The translations under genes and the position numbers were made by a program. Shown here one piece after another: positions 21,051 to 32,371 of a stretch of DNA of 52,682 nt. The DNA lies in contig NZ_JABEQL010000030.1 in NCBI RefSeq assembly GCF_014174215.1, forward strand, positions 1 to 52,682, written 5' to 3'. Source of the stretch: Gluconacetobacter tumulicola (lineage in GTDB: Bacteria > Pseudomonadota > Alphaproteobacteria > Acetobacterales > Acetobacteraceae). Positions within the stretch are counted from its first letter, which is position 1. Each line of letters opens with the position of its first letter. The notes beneath the pieces were generated by a model. It saw only the letters and a program-made list of their open reading frames with translations, searched no databases and was not told where the DNA came from.

Positions 21051-21618
21051 CAAACGCCCCGCCGAAACGGACGGGGACGTTATAAGACCGCCGGCGGCCG
21101 GAATGGCCGCCGGCCCTCACTCCACCATGACGCAGGACGACCCGGAGTGCGACGTGATCGTCGCCGACGCGCGCTGGCACAGCGCCGTTCCGGGCCTCGC
21201 GGCCCTGGTGCGCCGCACCGCGCGCGCCGCCTGGGCCGGCGAGGAGCCCGCGCCGGTCACGATCGCGCTGGACAATGACCGCACGATCCGCCGACTGAAT
21301 GCGCGCCACCGCGACCGCAACAAACCCACGAATGTCCTGACCTTCGATTATCCCGACGGCATGCCGGGCGGCGATATCATGATCGCGCTGGAAACCGTCC
21401 GGCGCGAGGCCCAGGCGGCAGGGCGGCCGATCCGGCATCACCTGATGCACCTGATCGTCCATGGCATCCTGCATCTGCGCGGCCATGACCATCACCAGGC
21501 CGGCGAGGCGCGGCGGATGGAAATGGAGGAAGCCCGCATCCTGGGGCGCCTGTCCGTTCCCAATCCATGGAAGTTCCGCCCCGGCTCGCCGTCGGGACGT
21601 ATGGAGGACGCGCAGTGA
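21034..21618 (+). CDS. ybeY: Endoribonuclease YbeY, rRNA maturation factor
   Basis: The 194-residue zinc-dependent endoribonuclease acts in 16S rRNA 3' end maturation and ribosome quality control. The metal-binding motif is HGILHLRGHDH (the family's H-x3-H-x5-H pattern), preceded by RNKPTNVLTFDYPD. I chose the ATG at 21034, inside the end of phoH, because GGGAGA stands just upstream; this gives an N-terminal extension of about 30 residues before the conserved domain. An ATG at 21127 would remove that extension. It overlaps phoH at its start and the CorC gene at its end, showing tight translational coupling. Confidence 0.94.
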   Translation: MEPRSSKRPAETDGDVIRPPAAGMAAGPHSTMTQDDPECDVIVADARWHSAVPGLAALVRRTARAAWAGEEPAPVTIALDNDRTIRRLNARHRDRNKPTNVLTFDYPDGMPGGDIMIALETVRREAQAAGRPIRHHLMHLIVHGILHLRGHDHHQAGEARRMEMEEARILGRLSVPNPWKFRPGSPSGRMEDAQ

Positions 21619-22556
21619 ACCGCCCCCTGCCCGATTCCGCGCCGCCCGAGAGCGCGCCGGGACGGGTTGACGACGCCCATGCGCCGCGCCCGCGCGGCCG
21701 GGGCCTGCTCTCCCTGTTCGGCCGCCGGCGCGGCGAACAGGGATTGCGCCATTCCATCGCCGCCCTGGTGCAGGAAGCCAACGAGGCAGAAGGCGACGGC
21801 ACGGACGCCAATTCGGAACTGGACCGGCAGGAACGCGCGCTGATCGCGAACGTCCTGCGGCTGCGCGGCATCACCGCCGACGACGTGATGATCCCGCGCG
21901 CCGATATCGTCGCCATGTCCGTGTCGCTGAGCCAGGAGGATGCCCTGGCCCTGATGCGGCGCGAAAACCATTCGCGCATGCCGGTCTATCGCGAGCAGCT
22001 GGACGATATCGTGGGCATGATCCACGTGAAGGACCTGATCGCCTATGCCGGCACCAGCGAGGCCTTCAACGTCGAATCGCTGCTGCGCCAGCCCCTGATG
22101 GTGGCGCCGCAGATGCCGGTGCTGGACCTGCTGCTGCAGATGCGCCAGCGCCACCTGCATCTGGCGCTGGTCATCGACGAATATGGCGGCGTCGACGGGC
22201 TGGTGACGATCGAGGATCTGGTGGAAACCATCGTCGGCGACATTTCCGACGAGCATGACGAACCGACGGCGGTCCTGATCCAGGAACGGCCGGACGGCAC
22301 GTTCGATGTCGATGCCCGCCTGCCGGTCGAGGAATTCGAAGCCCGGCTGGGTCCGTTGCTGACCGAGGCCGAGCGCGAGGCCGAGATCGAGACCGTGGGC
22401 GGCCTGGTCTTCCGCCTGGCGGGCCATGTGCCCGCGCGCGGTGAGGTCCTGACCCATGAAAGCGGTCTGGTCTTCCGCGTGCTGGACGCCGATGCCCTGC
22501 ATATCCGCAAGGTGCGCGTCAGGCCGCCCCCGCCGGCCCCCTCGCCCACCGCCTGA
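21615..22556 (+). CDS. corC: HlyC/CorC family protein with paired CBS domains
   Basis: The 313-residue protein has a variable N-terminus, two CBS domains (beginning at [17 protein letters not shown] and continuing past [18 protein letters not shown]) with the motif [29 protein letters not shown], and a C-terminal CorC/HlyC domain. There is no DUF21 membrane domain, so it is the short cytoplasmic type. CorC has been linked to magnesium and cobalt homeostasis. The GTG start overlaps the ybeY stop codon and follows GGAGG at a normal distance. In many alphaproteobacteria lnt follows; here a transporter gene follows instead. Confidence 0.9.
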   Translation: MNRPLPDSAPPESAPGRVDDAHAPRPRGRGLLSLFGRRRGEQGLRHSIAALVQEANEAEGDGTDANSELDRQERALIANVLRLRGITADDVMIPRADIVAMSVSLSQEDALALMRRENHSRMPVYREQLDDIVGMIHVKDLIAYAGTSEAFNVESLLRQPLMVAPQMPVLDLLLQMRQRHLHLALVIDEYGGVDGLVTIEDLVETIVGDISDEHDEPTAVLIQERPDGTFDVDARLPVEEFEARLGPLLTEAEREAEIETVGGLVFRLAGHVPARGEVLTHESGLVFRVLDADALHIRKVRVRPPPPAPSPTA

Positions 22557-22561
22557 CTGTC

Positions 22562-23500
22562 TTGTCCGTCCTGACCCGCCTCTTCCCGCTGTGGGCCATC
22601 CTGGTCTCGGCCGCCGCCATCGGCCGGCCGGGAGCCTTCATGGTCCTGACGCCGGCCATCACGCCGCTGCTGGCGCTGGTGATGTTCACGATGGGCGTGA
22701 CGCTGACGGTGGGAGATTTCCGCCGCGTCGCCCGCCGGCCGGCCCCGGTCGTGGCGGGCATCGTGCTGCATTACGCGATCATGCCGCTGGCGGCCTGGCT
22801 GATCGGGCGGCTGCTGGGCATGCCGCCGGCCCTGCGGGTGGGCATGATCCTGGTCGGCAGCGTGTCCAGCGGCACGGCGTCGAACGTCATGATCTATCTG
22901 GCGCGGGGCGACGTGGCATTGTCGGTCAGCATCAGCACGCTCTCTACCCTGGTCGGTATCGTCGCTACGCCGCTGCTGACGCGGCTGTACGTGGCGGCGG
23001 ACGTGCAGGTCGACGTGCTGGCCCTGCTGCGCAGCATCGTGATGCTGGTCGCCCTGCCGGTGGCCGCGGGACTGGCGGTCAACATGCTGGCGCCGCGCCT
23101 GGTGCGCCGGGTGGAACCGGTCCTGCCGCTGGTGGCCATGATCGCCATCATGACGATCATTGGGGCCATCGTCGCCTCGGTCCGGCCATCGCTGGGGGCG
23201 GCGGGCCCGCTGGTCCTGCTGGGCGTGGTCTTGCATAACGGGATCGGCCTGCTGGGGGGCTATTGGGGCGGCAGGCTGCTGGGGCTGGAAGAAAGCGCCT
23301 GCCGGACGCTGGCGATCGAGGTCGGGATGCAGAATTCCGGGCTCGCCGCCACGCTGGGGCGGCTCTATTTCGGCCCGCTGGCAGCCCTGCCGGGGGCATT
23401 GTTCTCGATCTGGCACAATATCTCGGGCTCGGCCCTGTCGGCTTGGTGGTCGACCCGGCCGGTACCCGCGCCTTCAATCGCCCCGTCGCGGACATCTTGA
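22562..23500 (+). CDS. Bile acid:sodium symporter (BASS) family transporter
   Basis: The 312-residue protein has about nine or ten hydrophobic helices and the BASS signatures [45 protein letters not shown] and a late segment [13 protein letters not shown]. Family members move organic acids or sulphated and pantothenate-type compounds with sodium; the bile-acid name reflects animal homologues, and the bacterial substrate here is unknown. It starts at a TTG only six bases after the CorC stop, so it is likely to be in the same operon. It occupies the place often held by lnt. Confidence 0.88.
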   Translation: MSVLTRLFPLWAILVSAAAIGRPGAFMVLTPAITPLLALVMFTMGVTLTVGDFRRVARRPAPVVAGIVLHYAIMPLAAWLIGRLLGMPPALRVGMILVGSVSSGTASNVMIYLARGDVALSVSISTLSTLVGIVATPLLTRLYVAADVQVDVLALLRSIVMLVALPVAAGLAVNMLAPRLVRRVEPVLPLVAMIAIMTIIGAIVASVRPSLGAAGPLVLLGVVLHNGIGLLGGYWGGRLLGLEESACRTLAIEVGMQNSGLAATLGRLYFGPLAALPGALFSIWHNISGSALSAWWSTRPVPAPSIAPSRTS

Positions 23501-23573
23501 CGCCTGCCCGCTTTGCGGGCTCTGTCCCCGCTTTACCATTCGCCCGTTTCAGCCTGTCGGAGACCGTTCAGTC

Positions 23574-24194
23574 ATGCCCGTTACCCGCCGCGCCCTGATC
23601 GCGACCGCGACCCCCGCCCTCCTGTTCGGACAGGCCCTGTCCGTCCGCGCCGCGCGGGCCGCCGCCGACCCGCGCATGGCCCCGCGCGCGGCCGGCAATC
23701 CGGCGGCCAAGGTCCATGTCGAGGAATGGTTCTCGCTGACCTGCACCCATTGCGCGCGATTCGCGGCCGAGGTCTTCCCCGAGATCCGCAGCAAGCTGAT
23801 CGACACCGGCAAGGTCTATTACATCTTCCGCGATTTTCCGCTGGACCAGATCGCGCTGGCGGCGGCGATGATCGCCCGTACCCTGCCGCCGGAGCGCTAC
23901 GAGCCCTTCGTGCTGTCGCTGCTGGCCAGCCAGGATCGCTGGGCCTTCAACCGCGAGGTCAACCCGCAGGACGAATTGCAGAAGATGGCGGCACTGGCCG
24001 GCATGCCCGCCGACCTGTTCCAGCGCACGCTGGCAGACGACACGCTGCGCCAGGCCATCATGGACGAGGAAAACCGCGCCCAGGCCCAGTACAAGATCGA
24101 AGGCACGCCGACTTTCCGCTTCAACGACAAGGAGCAGGTGGGTCAGGAGATGAATTACGAGGATTTCGCCAAAAAAGTGGCCTCGCTGAGCTGA
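23574..24194 (+). CDS. DsbA-like thiol:disulphide oxidoreductase
   Basis: The 206-residue exported protein has a signal region with twin arginine (RRALIATATPALLFGQALSVRAARA) and a thioredoxin-fold domain with the active-site motif CTHC in EEWFSLTCTHCARFAAEVFPEI. An inserted helical domain and the cis-proline segment EGTPTFRFND follow, as in DsbA/BdbD-type DsbA_4 proteins. It probably forms or isomerises disulphide bonds in the periplasm. It starts 73 bases after the transporter gene and ends 16 bases before smc. The twin arginine could indicate Tat export, but the consensus is incomplete. Confidence 0.88.
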   Translation: MPVTRRALIATATPALLFGQALSVRAARAAADPRMAPRAAGNPAAKVHVEEWFSLTCTHCARFAAEVFPEIRSKLIDTGKVYYIFRDFPLDQIALAAAMIARTLPPERYEPFVLSLLASQDRWAFNREVNPQDELQKMAALAGMPADLFQRTLADDTLRQAIMDEENRAQAQYKIEGTPTFRFNDKEQVGQEMNYEDFAKKVASLS

Positions 24195-24210
24195 TTCGGT
24201 CCCTGCTCCT

Positions 24211-27200
24211 ATGGCTGCCCGTTTTGTCCGTCTGCGTATCGGCGGTTTCAAGAGCTTCGCCGACCCGGTTTCGGTCGATATCCTGCCCGGCCTGACCGGG
24301 ATCGTCGGGCCGAATGGCTGCGGCAAGTCCAATGTGGTCGAGGCCCTGCGCTGGGCGATGGGTGAAAGCTCCGCCCGCTCCCTGCGCGGCGGCGAGATGG
24401 ACGATCTGATCTTCGCGGGGACCACCGCCCGCCCGGCGCGCAACCTGGCCGAGGTGACGCTGACACTGGAAGGCACGGAAGGGATCGCCGCCCCCCCGCT
24501 GCACGATCAGGACGAATTGCAGATCACAAGGCGCGCCGAGCGCGGCGCGGGCAGCGATTACCGCGTCAACGGCAAGCAGATCCGCGCCCGCGATGTGCAG
24601 ACCCTGTTCGCCGACCTCGCCTCGGGCGCACGCTCGTCGGCCATGGTCAGCCAGGGGCGCGTCTCGGCGCTGGTGAATGCCCGCCCCGAGGAACGGCGCA
24701 GCATCCTGGAGGAAGCCGCCGGCATCACCGGCCTGCATGCCAGGCGGCATGAGGCCGAATTGAAGCTGCGCGCCACCGAGGCCAATCTGGCGCGCGCCGA
24801 CGATCTGCGCATCCAGTTGGAAGGCCATCTGGGCAATCTGCGCGACCAGTCGCAGCAGGCCAGGCGCTATCGCGAGATTTCCACGGCCCTGCGCGAGTCC
24901 GAGACCACGCTCCTGGCCCTGCTGCACGCAAGGGCACGGCTGGCGGTGGAGCGGGCCGGCCAGACAGCCCGCCAGACCCGGCAGGCCCTGACCCAGGCCG
25001 AAGAGGCGGCCGAGACCAGCGTGATCGCGGAATTCGAGGCCAATCGCGACCTGCCCGCGCTGCGCGCGCGCACCGACGAAAGCCGCACGCTGCTGGAACG
25101 CCAGAAGATCCTGGCCGAAGGCATGGCGCGCGAGGAACAGCGCGCGACCGAGGCCGCGCAGGCCGCGACCGAACGGCTGCGCCAGGCCGAAAGCGACCAT
25201 CAGGCAGCCCTGGCCCGCGAGACCGACGCAGGCGAGAACGTCGCCCGCCTGCAAGCTGAGCAGGCCGGCCTGTCCGCGCGCCTGTCCGCGCTGCCGGACG
25301 ACATGGCCCGGGCCGCCCAGGCCCAGACCGATGCCGCCGGAATGGTGCAGATCCGTGAGCAGGCGCTGGAACAGGCCAGCACCGAGGCCACGGCCGCGCA
25401 GGCCCGCGCCACCCAGGTCGCGGCCGCCCTGACGGATGCCCAGGCCCGGCACGCGCGCCTCGAAGCCCAGCATGCTGCTCTGGCCGCCCAACTGGAAGGC
25501 CTGCGGGCCACCCTGCCCGCCTCTTCGGCACTGGAGGCCCAGGCCGCCGAACTGGCGGCCGCGATCACGCGCCTTGCGGAGTCCCGTGCCGCGCTGGAAC
25601 GGGCGGCGCAGGAACAGTCCGACGCCACGCTGGCGGCCAGCCTGGCGCGCGGCCAGGCCGACGAGGCAAGGCGGCGCCATGACGAGGCGCGCCGGGCCCT
25701 GGCGCAGGCCACCGAGCGTGCCGCCGGGTTGCGCGCCGAACAGCAGGGCTTGCAGCGCCGGCATGACGAGGCGCACGCGCAACTGGTCGCCGCCGAACGC
25801 CGCGACGCGCTGCGTGCCGGCCTGGCCGATGCACAATCCACCCTCGATACCGCCCGCGCCGCGCTGGAACGGGCGGAACTGGACCGTCAGGCCGCTTCCG
25901 CCGCACGAATCGACGCTTATGCGCGCCTGCAGGAAGGCACGAATCGGCGCACCACGACCAATGCCGCCCTGCAATCGGCGGACACGGCCCACCAGCGCGC
26001 CGTCGCACGACTGCGTACCCTGGCCGAGGATCTGGCCCGCGCCCAGGCCACTGCCATCGCCCCGGAACGGTTGGCCGCCGCCCGCACGGCCCGCGAGGAC
26101 GCCGAACGCCAGTTGGCCGAGGCCGGTAATGCATTGGAAGGCGCGGAGGCTGCGCTGGCCACCGCCGCCACCGACCGCGACGCCGCGACGCAGCGGCTGA
26201 GCGACCTCAAGGCCGATCTCTCCCGCCTGGCCGCGCAGGCGGAGGGCCTGACCCAGGCGCTGAAGACCGGACAGGAGGAGACGGATTTCCGCCCGGTCGT
26301 CGACGACATCACGGTGCCCGACGGGCTGGAGGCCGCCCTGGCCGCCGCCCTGACCGACGGTCTGGATGCGTCCGTCACGCAGGACGCACCGCGCCTGTGG
26401 CACGCCCTGCCATCCCTCGACGCGGCCCCGCTGCCTGGCACGGGTACCGTCGCCCTGGCCACGCTGGTCAGCGCCCCGGCCGCCCTGGCCCGTGCCCTGG
26501 CGGCGATCGGCCTGCTGGATGACGGTGCCGACGGCGCGGCCTTGCAGGCGGCACTTCTACCTGGCCAGAGCCTGGTGGGGCGAGACGGCGCCCTGTGGCG
26601 CTGGGATGGATATCGCGTGGCGGCCGGCCAGCCCAGCCGGGCGGCACTGCTGCTACAGCAGCGCAACCACCTGCGCGAGACCGAGGCCGCACGCCAGGCC
26701 CGTCTGGCCGACCTGCCGATCGCCGAAGCCGCTCTGGCGGCCGCCGAGCAGGCACGGGCCATGGCGGCTGAATCCGTCGGAACCGCCCGCGCCGCCCGCG
26801 CGGCGATCGAGGCCACGCTGCGTCAGGCCCGCACCGACGAAGCCGAGATCAGCCGGCTGGACGCCACTGCCCGCGCCCGGCTGGAGACTGTCCAGCCCCA
26901 GCATGATCAGGCGACGCAGACGCTGGCGGAAGCCGAAGCCGCGCTGAGCGCAGCCCGGCAGGCGGCAGCGGACCTGCCGGACGCCACTCAGCTGGCCCAG
27001 CGCCACGAGGCCGCCCGTCAGCAGGAACAGGCGGCGCAGACGGCCGAAACCACCGCCCGGGAGGCCCGCAAGCGCGCCGAAACCGCGCTGGAAGCCGCAA
27101 GGCGTGAGGATGAGGCCACCACCGCCCGCCATGGCGAGGCCGAATCCCGCCTGGCGACGATCATCCCGGAGTTGCAGCGCATCGCCCGCGAGGCCGAACA

Positions 27201-28749
27201 GGCCGAAACCGGCCGGCAGGAAGCCGAGGCGACCCTCGCCGCCCTGCCCCCGGGCGCCGACACCGATTCCGCCCTGGCGACCGCCGAAGCCCGCGCCCGC
27301 GATGCTGCGACGGCCCAGGAGACGGCGCGGCAGGCCCAGCAGGACGCGGAACGGGCGCTGGAGCAGGCCCAGGCCGCCCATGCAGCCCAGCAGGCCACGC
27401 TGATCGAGACCCGCAGCGTGCTGGACGCCCAGGCGCCGCGCCTGGAGGCCCTGCATCAGGAGCGGGACGACGCGGCAGACCTGCTGGCCCGCGTGAAGGC
27501 GGAGCATCAGGCGCTGCCGGACCAGGAGGCGATCGCGACCCTGGTCCACGAGGCACGCGAGGCTCTGGCCCTCGCCCGCCAGGCTGAGGACGAAGCCCGC
27601 CAGCGCCGCGCGACCCTGGCCGGCGAGGAGCAGACCATCCAGGCCCGCCTGACCGGCGTCGTTGCCGCCCTGGCCGACTGGACCGGTCGCCAGGCCGCCG
27701 CCACCACCGAATTGCAGGGTGCTGCGGCGCGCCTGGACGCCACAAAGTCGGAGCATGCCCGGCTGGCGTCGATGCCCGACGAGGTGATTCGCAGCCGCGA
27801 GACCGCCCGCGAGGCGATGGACAAGGCCGAAACCAGCCATGCCGAGGCGGCCCGCAAGCTGGCCGAAGCCGAAGACGCGCTGGTGCGCGCCCAGACAGCC
27901 CGGCGCGATGCCGAGGCCGCCCTGGCGGCAGGGCGCGAAGCCGTCCTGCGCGCCGAGGGCCGGCACGAACAGGCCGAAGCCATCCTGGCCCAATTGCTGG
28001 CCGAAACACCGGAACCGCCGGGCATCGTCCCGCCCGACCTGACCGAAGCGGCGGAGACCAGCCTGCGCCGCAAGATCGCGCGCCTGATTCGCGAACGCGA
28101 GGAGATGGGGCCGGTCAATCTGCGGGCCGAACTGGAAGCCGACGAGGCCGAGACGCGGATCACGACCATCCAGCGGGAAAAGGAAGAGCTGGATTCGGCC
28201 ATCGCGCGGCTGCGCGGCTCGATCGGCGCGCTGAACCGCGAGGGGCGCGAGCGCCTGCTGGCGGTGTTCACCGAGGTCGACAGGCATTTCCAGTCTCTGT
28301 TCGCCCGTATGTTCAATGGCGGCCGGGCGCATCTGGGCATGGTGGGCAATGACGACCCGTTGCAGGCGGGGCTGGAGATCTATGCCCAGCCGCCGGGCAA
28401 GAAACTGGCCACCCTGTCGCTGCTCTCGGGCGGCGAACAGGCCCTGACCGCCCTGTCGCTGATCTTCGCGGTCTTCCGCTGCAATCCAGCGCCGATCTGC
28501 GTACTGGACGAAGTGGACGCGCCGCTGGACGACGCCAATGTCGGGCGCTTCTGCGCCCTGCTGGCCGACATGGTGGCGGAAGCCGGTACGCGTTTCCTGG
28601 TCGTGACCCACCACCAGCTGACCATGGCGCACATGGACCGGCTCTATGGCGTGACGATGCAGGAACGCGGCGTCAGCCGGGTGCTGTCGGTCGATCTCGA
28701 CCATGCGGCGAGCATGGTTGGGCAGCCACGGGCCGAAGCGGCCCATTGA
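24211..28749 (+). CDS. smc: Chromosome segregation protein SMC, unusually long
   Basis: The 1512-residue SMC ATPase organises the chromosome. Walker A is GPNGCGKSN (residues 33-41), the signature LSGGEQ lies at about 1405-1410 and Walker B CVLDEVDAPLDD begins at about 1430. Two alanine/glutamate/glutamine-rich coiled-coil arms flank a hinge at about residues 690-820 (PVVDDITVPDGLEAALAAAL ... LVGRDGALWRWDGYRVAAG). Each arm is roughly 520-550 residues, well beyond the about 320 of typical bacterial SMC, which total about 1150-1200. No frameshift or fused domain is seen; the extra length is all coiled coil. The partners ScpA and ScpB are not in the window. It follows a DsbA-like gene closely. 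Confidence 0.96.
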   Translation: MAARFVRLRIGGFKSFADPVSVDILPGLTGIVGPNGCGKSNVVEALRWAMGESSARSLRGGEMDDLIFAGTTARPARNLAEVTLTLEGTEGIAAPPLHDQDELQITRRAERGAGSDYRVNGKQIRARDVQTLFADLASGARSSAMVSQGRVSALVNARPEERRSILEEAAGITGLHARRHEAELKLRATEANLARADDLRIQLEGHLGNLRDQSQQARRYREISTALRESETTLLALLHARARLAVERAGQTARQTRQALTQAEEAAETSVIAEFEANRDLPALRARTDESRTLLERQKILAEGMAREEQRATEAAQAATERLRQAESDHQAALARETDAGENVARLQAEQAGLSARLSALPDDMARAAQAQTDAAGMVQIREQALEQASTEATAAQARATQVAAALTDAQARHARLEAQHAALAAQLEGLRATLPASSALEAQAAELAAAITRLAESRAALERAAQEQSDATLAASLARGQADEARRRHDEARRALAQATERAAGLRAEQQGLQRRHDEAHAQLVAAERRDALRAGLADAQSTLDTARAALERAELDRQAASAARIDAYARLQEGTNRRTTTNAALQSADTAHQRAVARLRTLAEDLARAQATAIAPERLAAARTAREDAERQLAEAGNALEGAEAALATAATDRDAATQRLSDLKADLSRLAAQAEGLTQALKTGQEETDFRPVVDDITVPDGLEAALAAALTDGLDASVTQDAPRLWHALPSLDAAPLPGTGTVALATLVSAPAALARALAAIGLLDDGADGAALQAALLPGQSLVGRDGALWRWDGYRVAAGQPSRAALLLQQRNHLRETEAARQARLADLPIAEAALAAAEQARAMAAESVGTARAARAAIEATLRQARTDEAEISRLDATARARLETVQPQHDQATQTLAEAEAALSAARQAAADLPDATQLAQRHEAARQQEQAAQTAETTAREARKRAETALEAARREDEATTARHGEAESRLATIIPELQRIAREAEQAETGRQEAEATLAALPPGADTDSALATAEARARDAATAQETARQAQQDAERALEQAQAAHAAQQATLIETRSVLDAQAPRLEALHQERDDAADLLARVKAEHQALPDQEAIATLVHEAREALALARQAEDEARQRRATLAGEEQTIQARLTGVVAALADWTGRQAAATTELQGAAARLDATKSEHARLASMPDEVIRSRETAREAMDKAETSHAEAARKLAEAEDALVRAQTARRDAEAALAAGREAVLRAEGRHEQAEAILAQLLAETPEPPGIVPPDLTEAAETSLRRKIARLIREREEMGPVNLRAELEADEAETRITTIQREKEELDSAIARLRGSIGALNREGRERLLAVFTEVDRHFQSLFARMFNGGRAHLGMVGNDDPLQAGLEIYAQPPGKKLATLSLLSGGEQALTALSLIFAVFRCNPAPICVLDEVDAPLDDANVGRFCALLADMVAEAGTRFLVVTHHQLTMAHMDRLYGVTMQERGVSRVLSVDLDHAASMVGQPRAEAAH

Positions 28750-28787
28750 AACAGACGCGCGAAGTTTTTTAAAAACAGAGGAATAGC

Positions 28788-28822
28788 ATGCGACGTGATG
28801 AAGAAGGTTCATCACGCCGCAT
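28788..28822. terminator. Long hairpin between smc and aarC
   Basis: A 15-bp stem with one mismatch (left arm from 28788, right arm to 28822) closes on a five-base GAAGG loop; its core is CGTGATGAA/TTCATCACG. It lies about 40 bases after the smc stop in a 275-base gap between convergent genes. No good U-run follows on either strand, although a T6/A5 run stands just before it. It may terminate smc transcription or be an untranscribed dyad. Confidence 0.45.
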
Positions 28823-28982
28823 TCTTAAGTAGCCCTCAGCGCCCTGCGTCACGCGCCGTAATTCCACGACGGGACAATTCGATGACGGAGCGTCACTCGA
28901 ATAGACAATATTTTTTATAAACAAACATCTATCGAACGATCAGCGTTCCGTGTCTCAGGCGGCAACAGGCTGCCTGCAAACG

Positions 28983-29012
28983 CTGCGTCTCCGGGATAAC
29001 CCGGGGACGCAG
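28983..29012 (-). terminator. Candidate aarC terminator hairpin
   Basis: CTGCGTCTCCGGG pairs with CCCGGGGACGCAG around the loop ATAA (13 bp, one G-T-type mismatch depending on strand), 13 bases past the aarC stop codon. Only a short TTT follows on the minus strand, so it is a strong hairpin with a weak U-tract. The rest of the 28750-29024 gap is AT-rich without a gene. Confidence 0.55.
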
Positions 29013-29024
29013 CCTGACGGCATG

Positions 29025-30569
<1,545 letters not shown>

Positions 30570-30715
30570 TTATCTTGGTCTTGTGCTGCGCGGGCCAGGG
30601 CCGCCCTGATCCTGCCACAGGGACGGAACAGCGTATCGGAGCCAGGCCAGCCCGACACGCCATCTGTTCTCTTTCCTGGCAGACCCGTCACAACAAAAGA
30701 GTGTTATCCCCGACC

Positions 30716-31027
30716 ATGTGTATCGTGAGCGACCCGAAAGATGAACATGAGCGGCTGGTGAAACTGGTGCTGACGCGCATGCCGGGGCGCCTGCGCAGGG
30801 CGATCGACTGGCTGCGCGTTCCATCCCGCCGCCCGGCGCGAATACTGGCGAGTTTCCTGCTGATCGTTGGGGGATTGCTGTCCTTTCTGCCGATCCTGGG
30901 GGTGTGGATGCTGCCGCTCGGGCTGATCCTGCTGGCCGAAGACGTGGCGCTGCTCCGTCGCGGCGTGGACCGGCTCATCATCAGGATCGCCGACCGCTAC
31001 CCCGGCTGGCTGGCACCGTCCGAATAA
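30716..31027 (+). CDS. Small hypothetical membrane protein
   Basis: The 103-residue product has a basic N-terminal half (RMPGRLRRAIDWLRVPSRRPARI) followed by a hydrophobic segment LASFLLIVGGLLSFLPILGVWMLPLGLILLAEDV that forms one or two membrane spans, and a short amphipathic end PGWLAPSE. The layout PILG-WMLPLGLILLAEDV--LRR resembles small PGPGW-type membrane proteins of unknown function common in alphaproteobacteria. I chose the ATG at 30716; the frame is open upstream to 30503 across the aarC start, with no sign of coding. Function is unknown. Confidence 0.7.
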   Translation: MCIVSDPKDEHERLVKLVLTRMPGRLRRAIDWLRVPSRRPARILASFLLIVGGLLSFLPILGVWMLPLGLILLAEDVALLRRGVDRLIIRIADRYPGWLAPSE

Positions 31028-31176
31028 AATCGACTGGCAGCCATGCGCTGTTCATGCGCCGGCCATATGCTCTGGGGCCTCGACGGCGGACAGATGGCAA
31101 AACCGGTACCGTCACCCCATATCCAACGAAAGGCCTATCGTCCCCTTCACCCAGACCGAAGCCCCATACCACTGAC

Positions 31177-31983
31177 ATGCCACTGAATCGCAATCCGTCC
31201 ACCGACGACACCGTCTGGAAACTGCCCCACCTCCCTGCGTCGGCCTCCCTGCCGGTGGGGGGGACCGAGATGTGGCGCGACCTGCGGGCGCTGGAAGCGC
31301 TGATCGCCGGGCGCCCGATTCGGGTGGTCGGCGACGTGCATGGCGATCTGCGGGCCTTCGAACACGCGGTGGCGACCGAACGATTCATCATCCAGCTCGG
31401 CGATCTGGTGGACCATGGCCCGAACAGCGTCGGTACCTTCCGGCTGATGCAGCGCCTGCTCGACGATGGACGCGGCCTGTTCATCCTGGGAAACCACGAC
31501 CGCAAGCTGGCGCGCGCACTGGCCGGCCACAAGCTGCGGTTCGACGCCGCGCTGAACGAGACCGTCCGTCAGTTTCAGGCGCCCGAAAACGACGATGTCT
31601 GTCACCGGGCGGTGCAGGACATCGCGCACGCGCCCCCGTGGATCGTGCTGGGACGGCGGATCTTCGTGCATGGCGGCTTCCATTCGCGGATGCTCGACGA
31701 ACCTCCACCGCCGGGCCTGGGGGAGGTCACGCCCCTGCTGTCGCGCGCGCTGTTCGGCGAAACCACGGGCCGCACGCGCAAGGACGGCTATCCGGAACGC
31801 AGGCTGAACTGGGTCGATCATATTCCGCCCGGCTATACCGTCTATTGCGGGCACGATCGCCGCTCGACCGACGGCCGACCCTGGGTGCGGGCCGGCCGCG
31901 CGGGGGGGCGATCGGTCTTTACCGACACCGGAGCCGGAAAAGGCGGCCATCTGGCATGGATCGATCTGCCCGCCGAGGACTGA
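31177..31983 (+). CDS. Metallophosphoesterase (calcineurin-like, PrpE/PrpA type)
   Basis: The 268-residue protein has the calcineurin-like metallophosphoesterase motifs in order: VVGDVHGD, LGDLVDHGPNS, ILGNHDRKL, VHGGFHS and a late CGHD. These bind two metal ions. The spacing resembles serine/threonine protein phosphatases of the PPP type and bis(5'-nucleosyl)-tetraphosphatases (ApaH, PrpE), so it may act on phosphoproteins or dinucleoside polyphosphates; sequence does not decide. The ATG at 31177 begins a polar 30-residue lead. No clear SD is seen. Neighbours are a small membrane protein and chorismate mutase. Confidence 0.85.
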   Translation: MPLNRNPSTDDTVWKLPHLPASASLPVGGTEMWRDLRALEALIAGRPIRVVGDVHGDLRAFEHAVATERFIIQLGDLVDHGPNSVGTFRLMQRLLDDGRGLFILGNHDRKLARALAGHKLRFDAALNETVRQFQAPENDDVCHRAVQDIAHAPPWIVLGRRIFVHGGFHSRMLDEPPPPGLGEVTPLLSRALFGETTGRTRKDGYPERRLNWVDHIPPGYTVYCGHDRRSTDGRPWVRAGRAGGRSVFTDTGAGKGGHLAWIDLPAED

Positions 31984-32026
31984 AACACGGTATAACGTCA
32001 CGATCGACAGAGAGGAGCATGTTGAC

Positions 32027-32371
32027 GTGAACGATACCGTGGCCATCGACCAGACGATCAAGGCGCCAGGCGCCCAGGAGATGCTGCTGGGGCTTCGCCA
32101 GAGCATCGACAATATCGATGCCGCGCTGATCTACATGCTGGCCGAACGTTTCCGCCACACCCAGGCCGTGGGCGAACTGAAGGCGCGCCACAACATGCCC
32201 CCCGCCGACCCGACCCGCGAGGCCCAGCAGGTCGCGCGGCTGCGCGAACTGGCCGAAGCGGCGCGGCTGGACCCGGACTTCGCCGAGAAGTTCCTGGCCT
32301 TCATCATCAAGGAGGTCATCCGCCACCACGAAGCCATCGCGCGCAAATCCGCCGCGCCCGGCGCCGTCTGA
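32027..32371 (+). CDS. Chorismate mutase (AroQ class, stand-alone)
   Basis: The 114-residue all-helical protein fits AroQ-type chorismate mutase, converting chorismate to prephenate for phenylalanine and tyrosine. Visible features are LRQSIDNIDAALIYMLAERFRHTQAVGELKARHNMPPADPTREAQQVARLRELA and the later FAEKFLAFIIKEVIRHHE, which hold the usual arginine, lysine and glutamine or glutamate active-site positions. It starts at GTG with GAGGAG upstream and its stop codon overlaps the start of the following phosphatase gene by one base (TGATG). Confidence 0.9.
   Translation: MNDTVAIDQTIKAPGAQEMLLGLRQSIDNIDAALIYMLAERFRHTQAVGELKARHNMPPADPTREAQQVARLRELAEAARLDPDFAEKFLAFIIKEVIRHHEAIARKSAAPGAV

Noticed and set aside
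24121-26403. 760-codon open frame on the minus strand opposite smc
   Set aside because: Low-complexity glycine/glutamine/leucine translation, caused by the biased codon use of the smc coiled coil.
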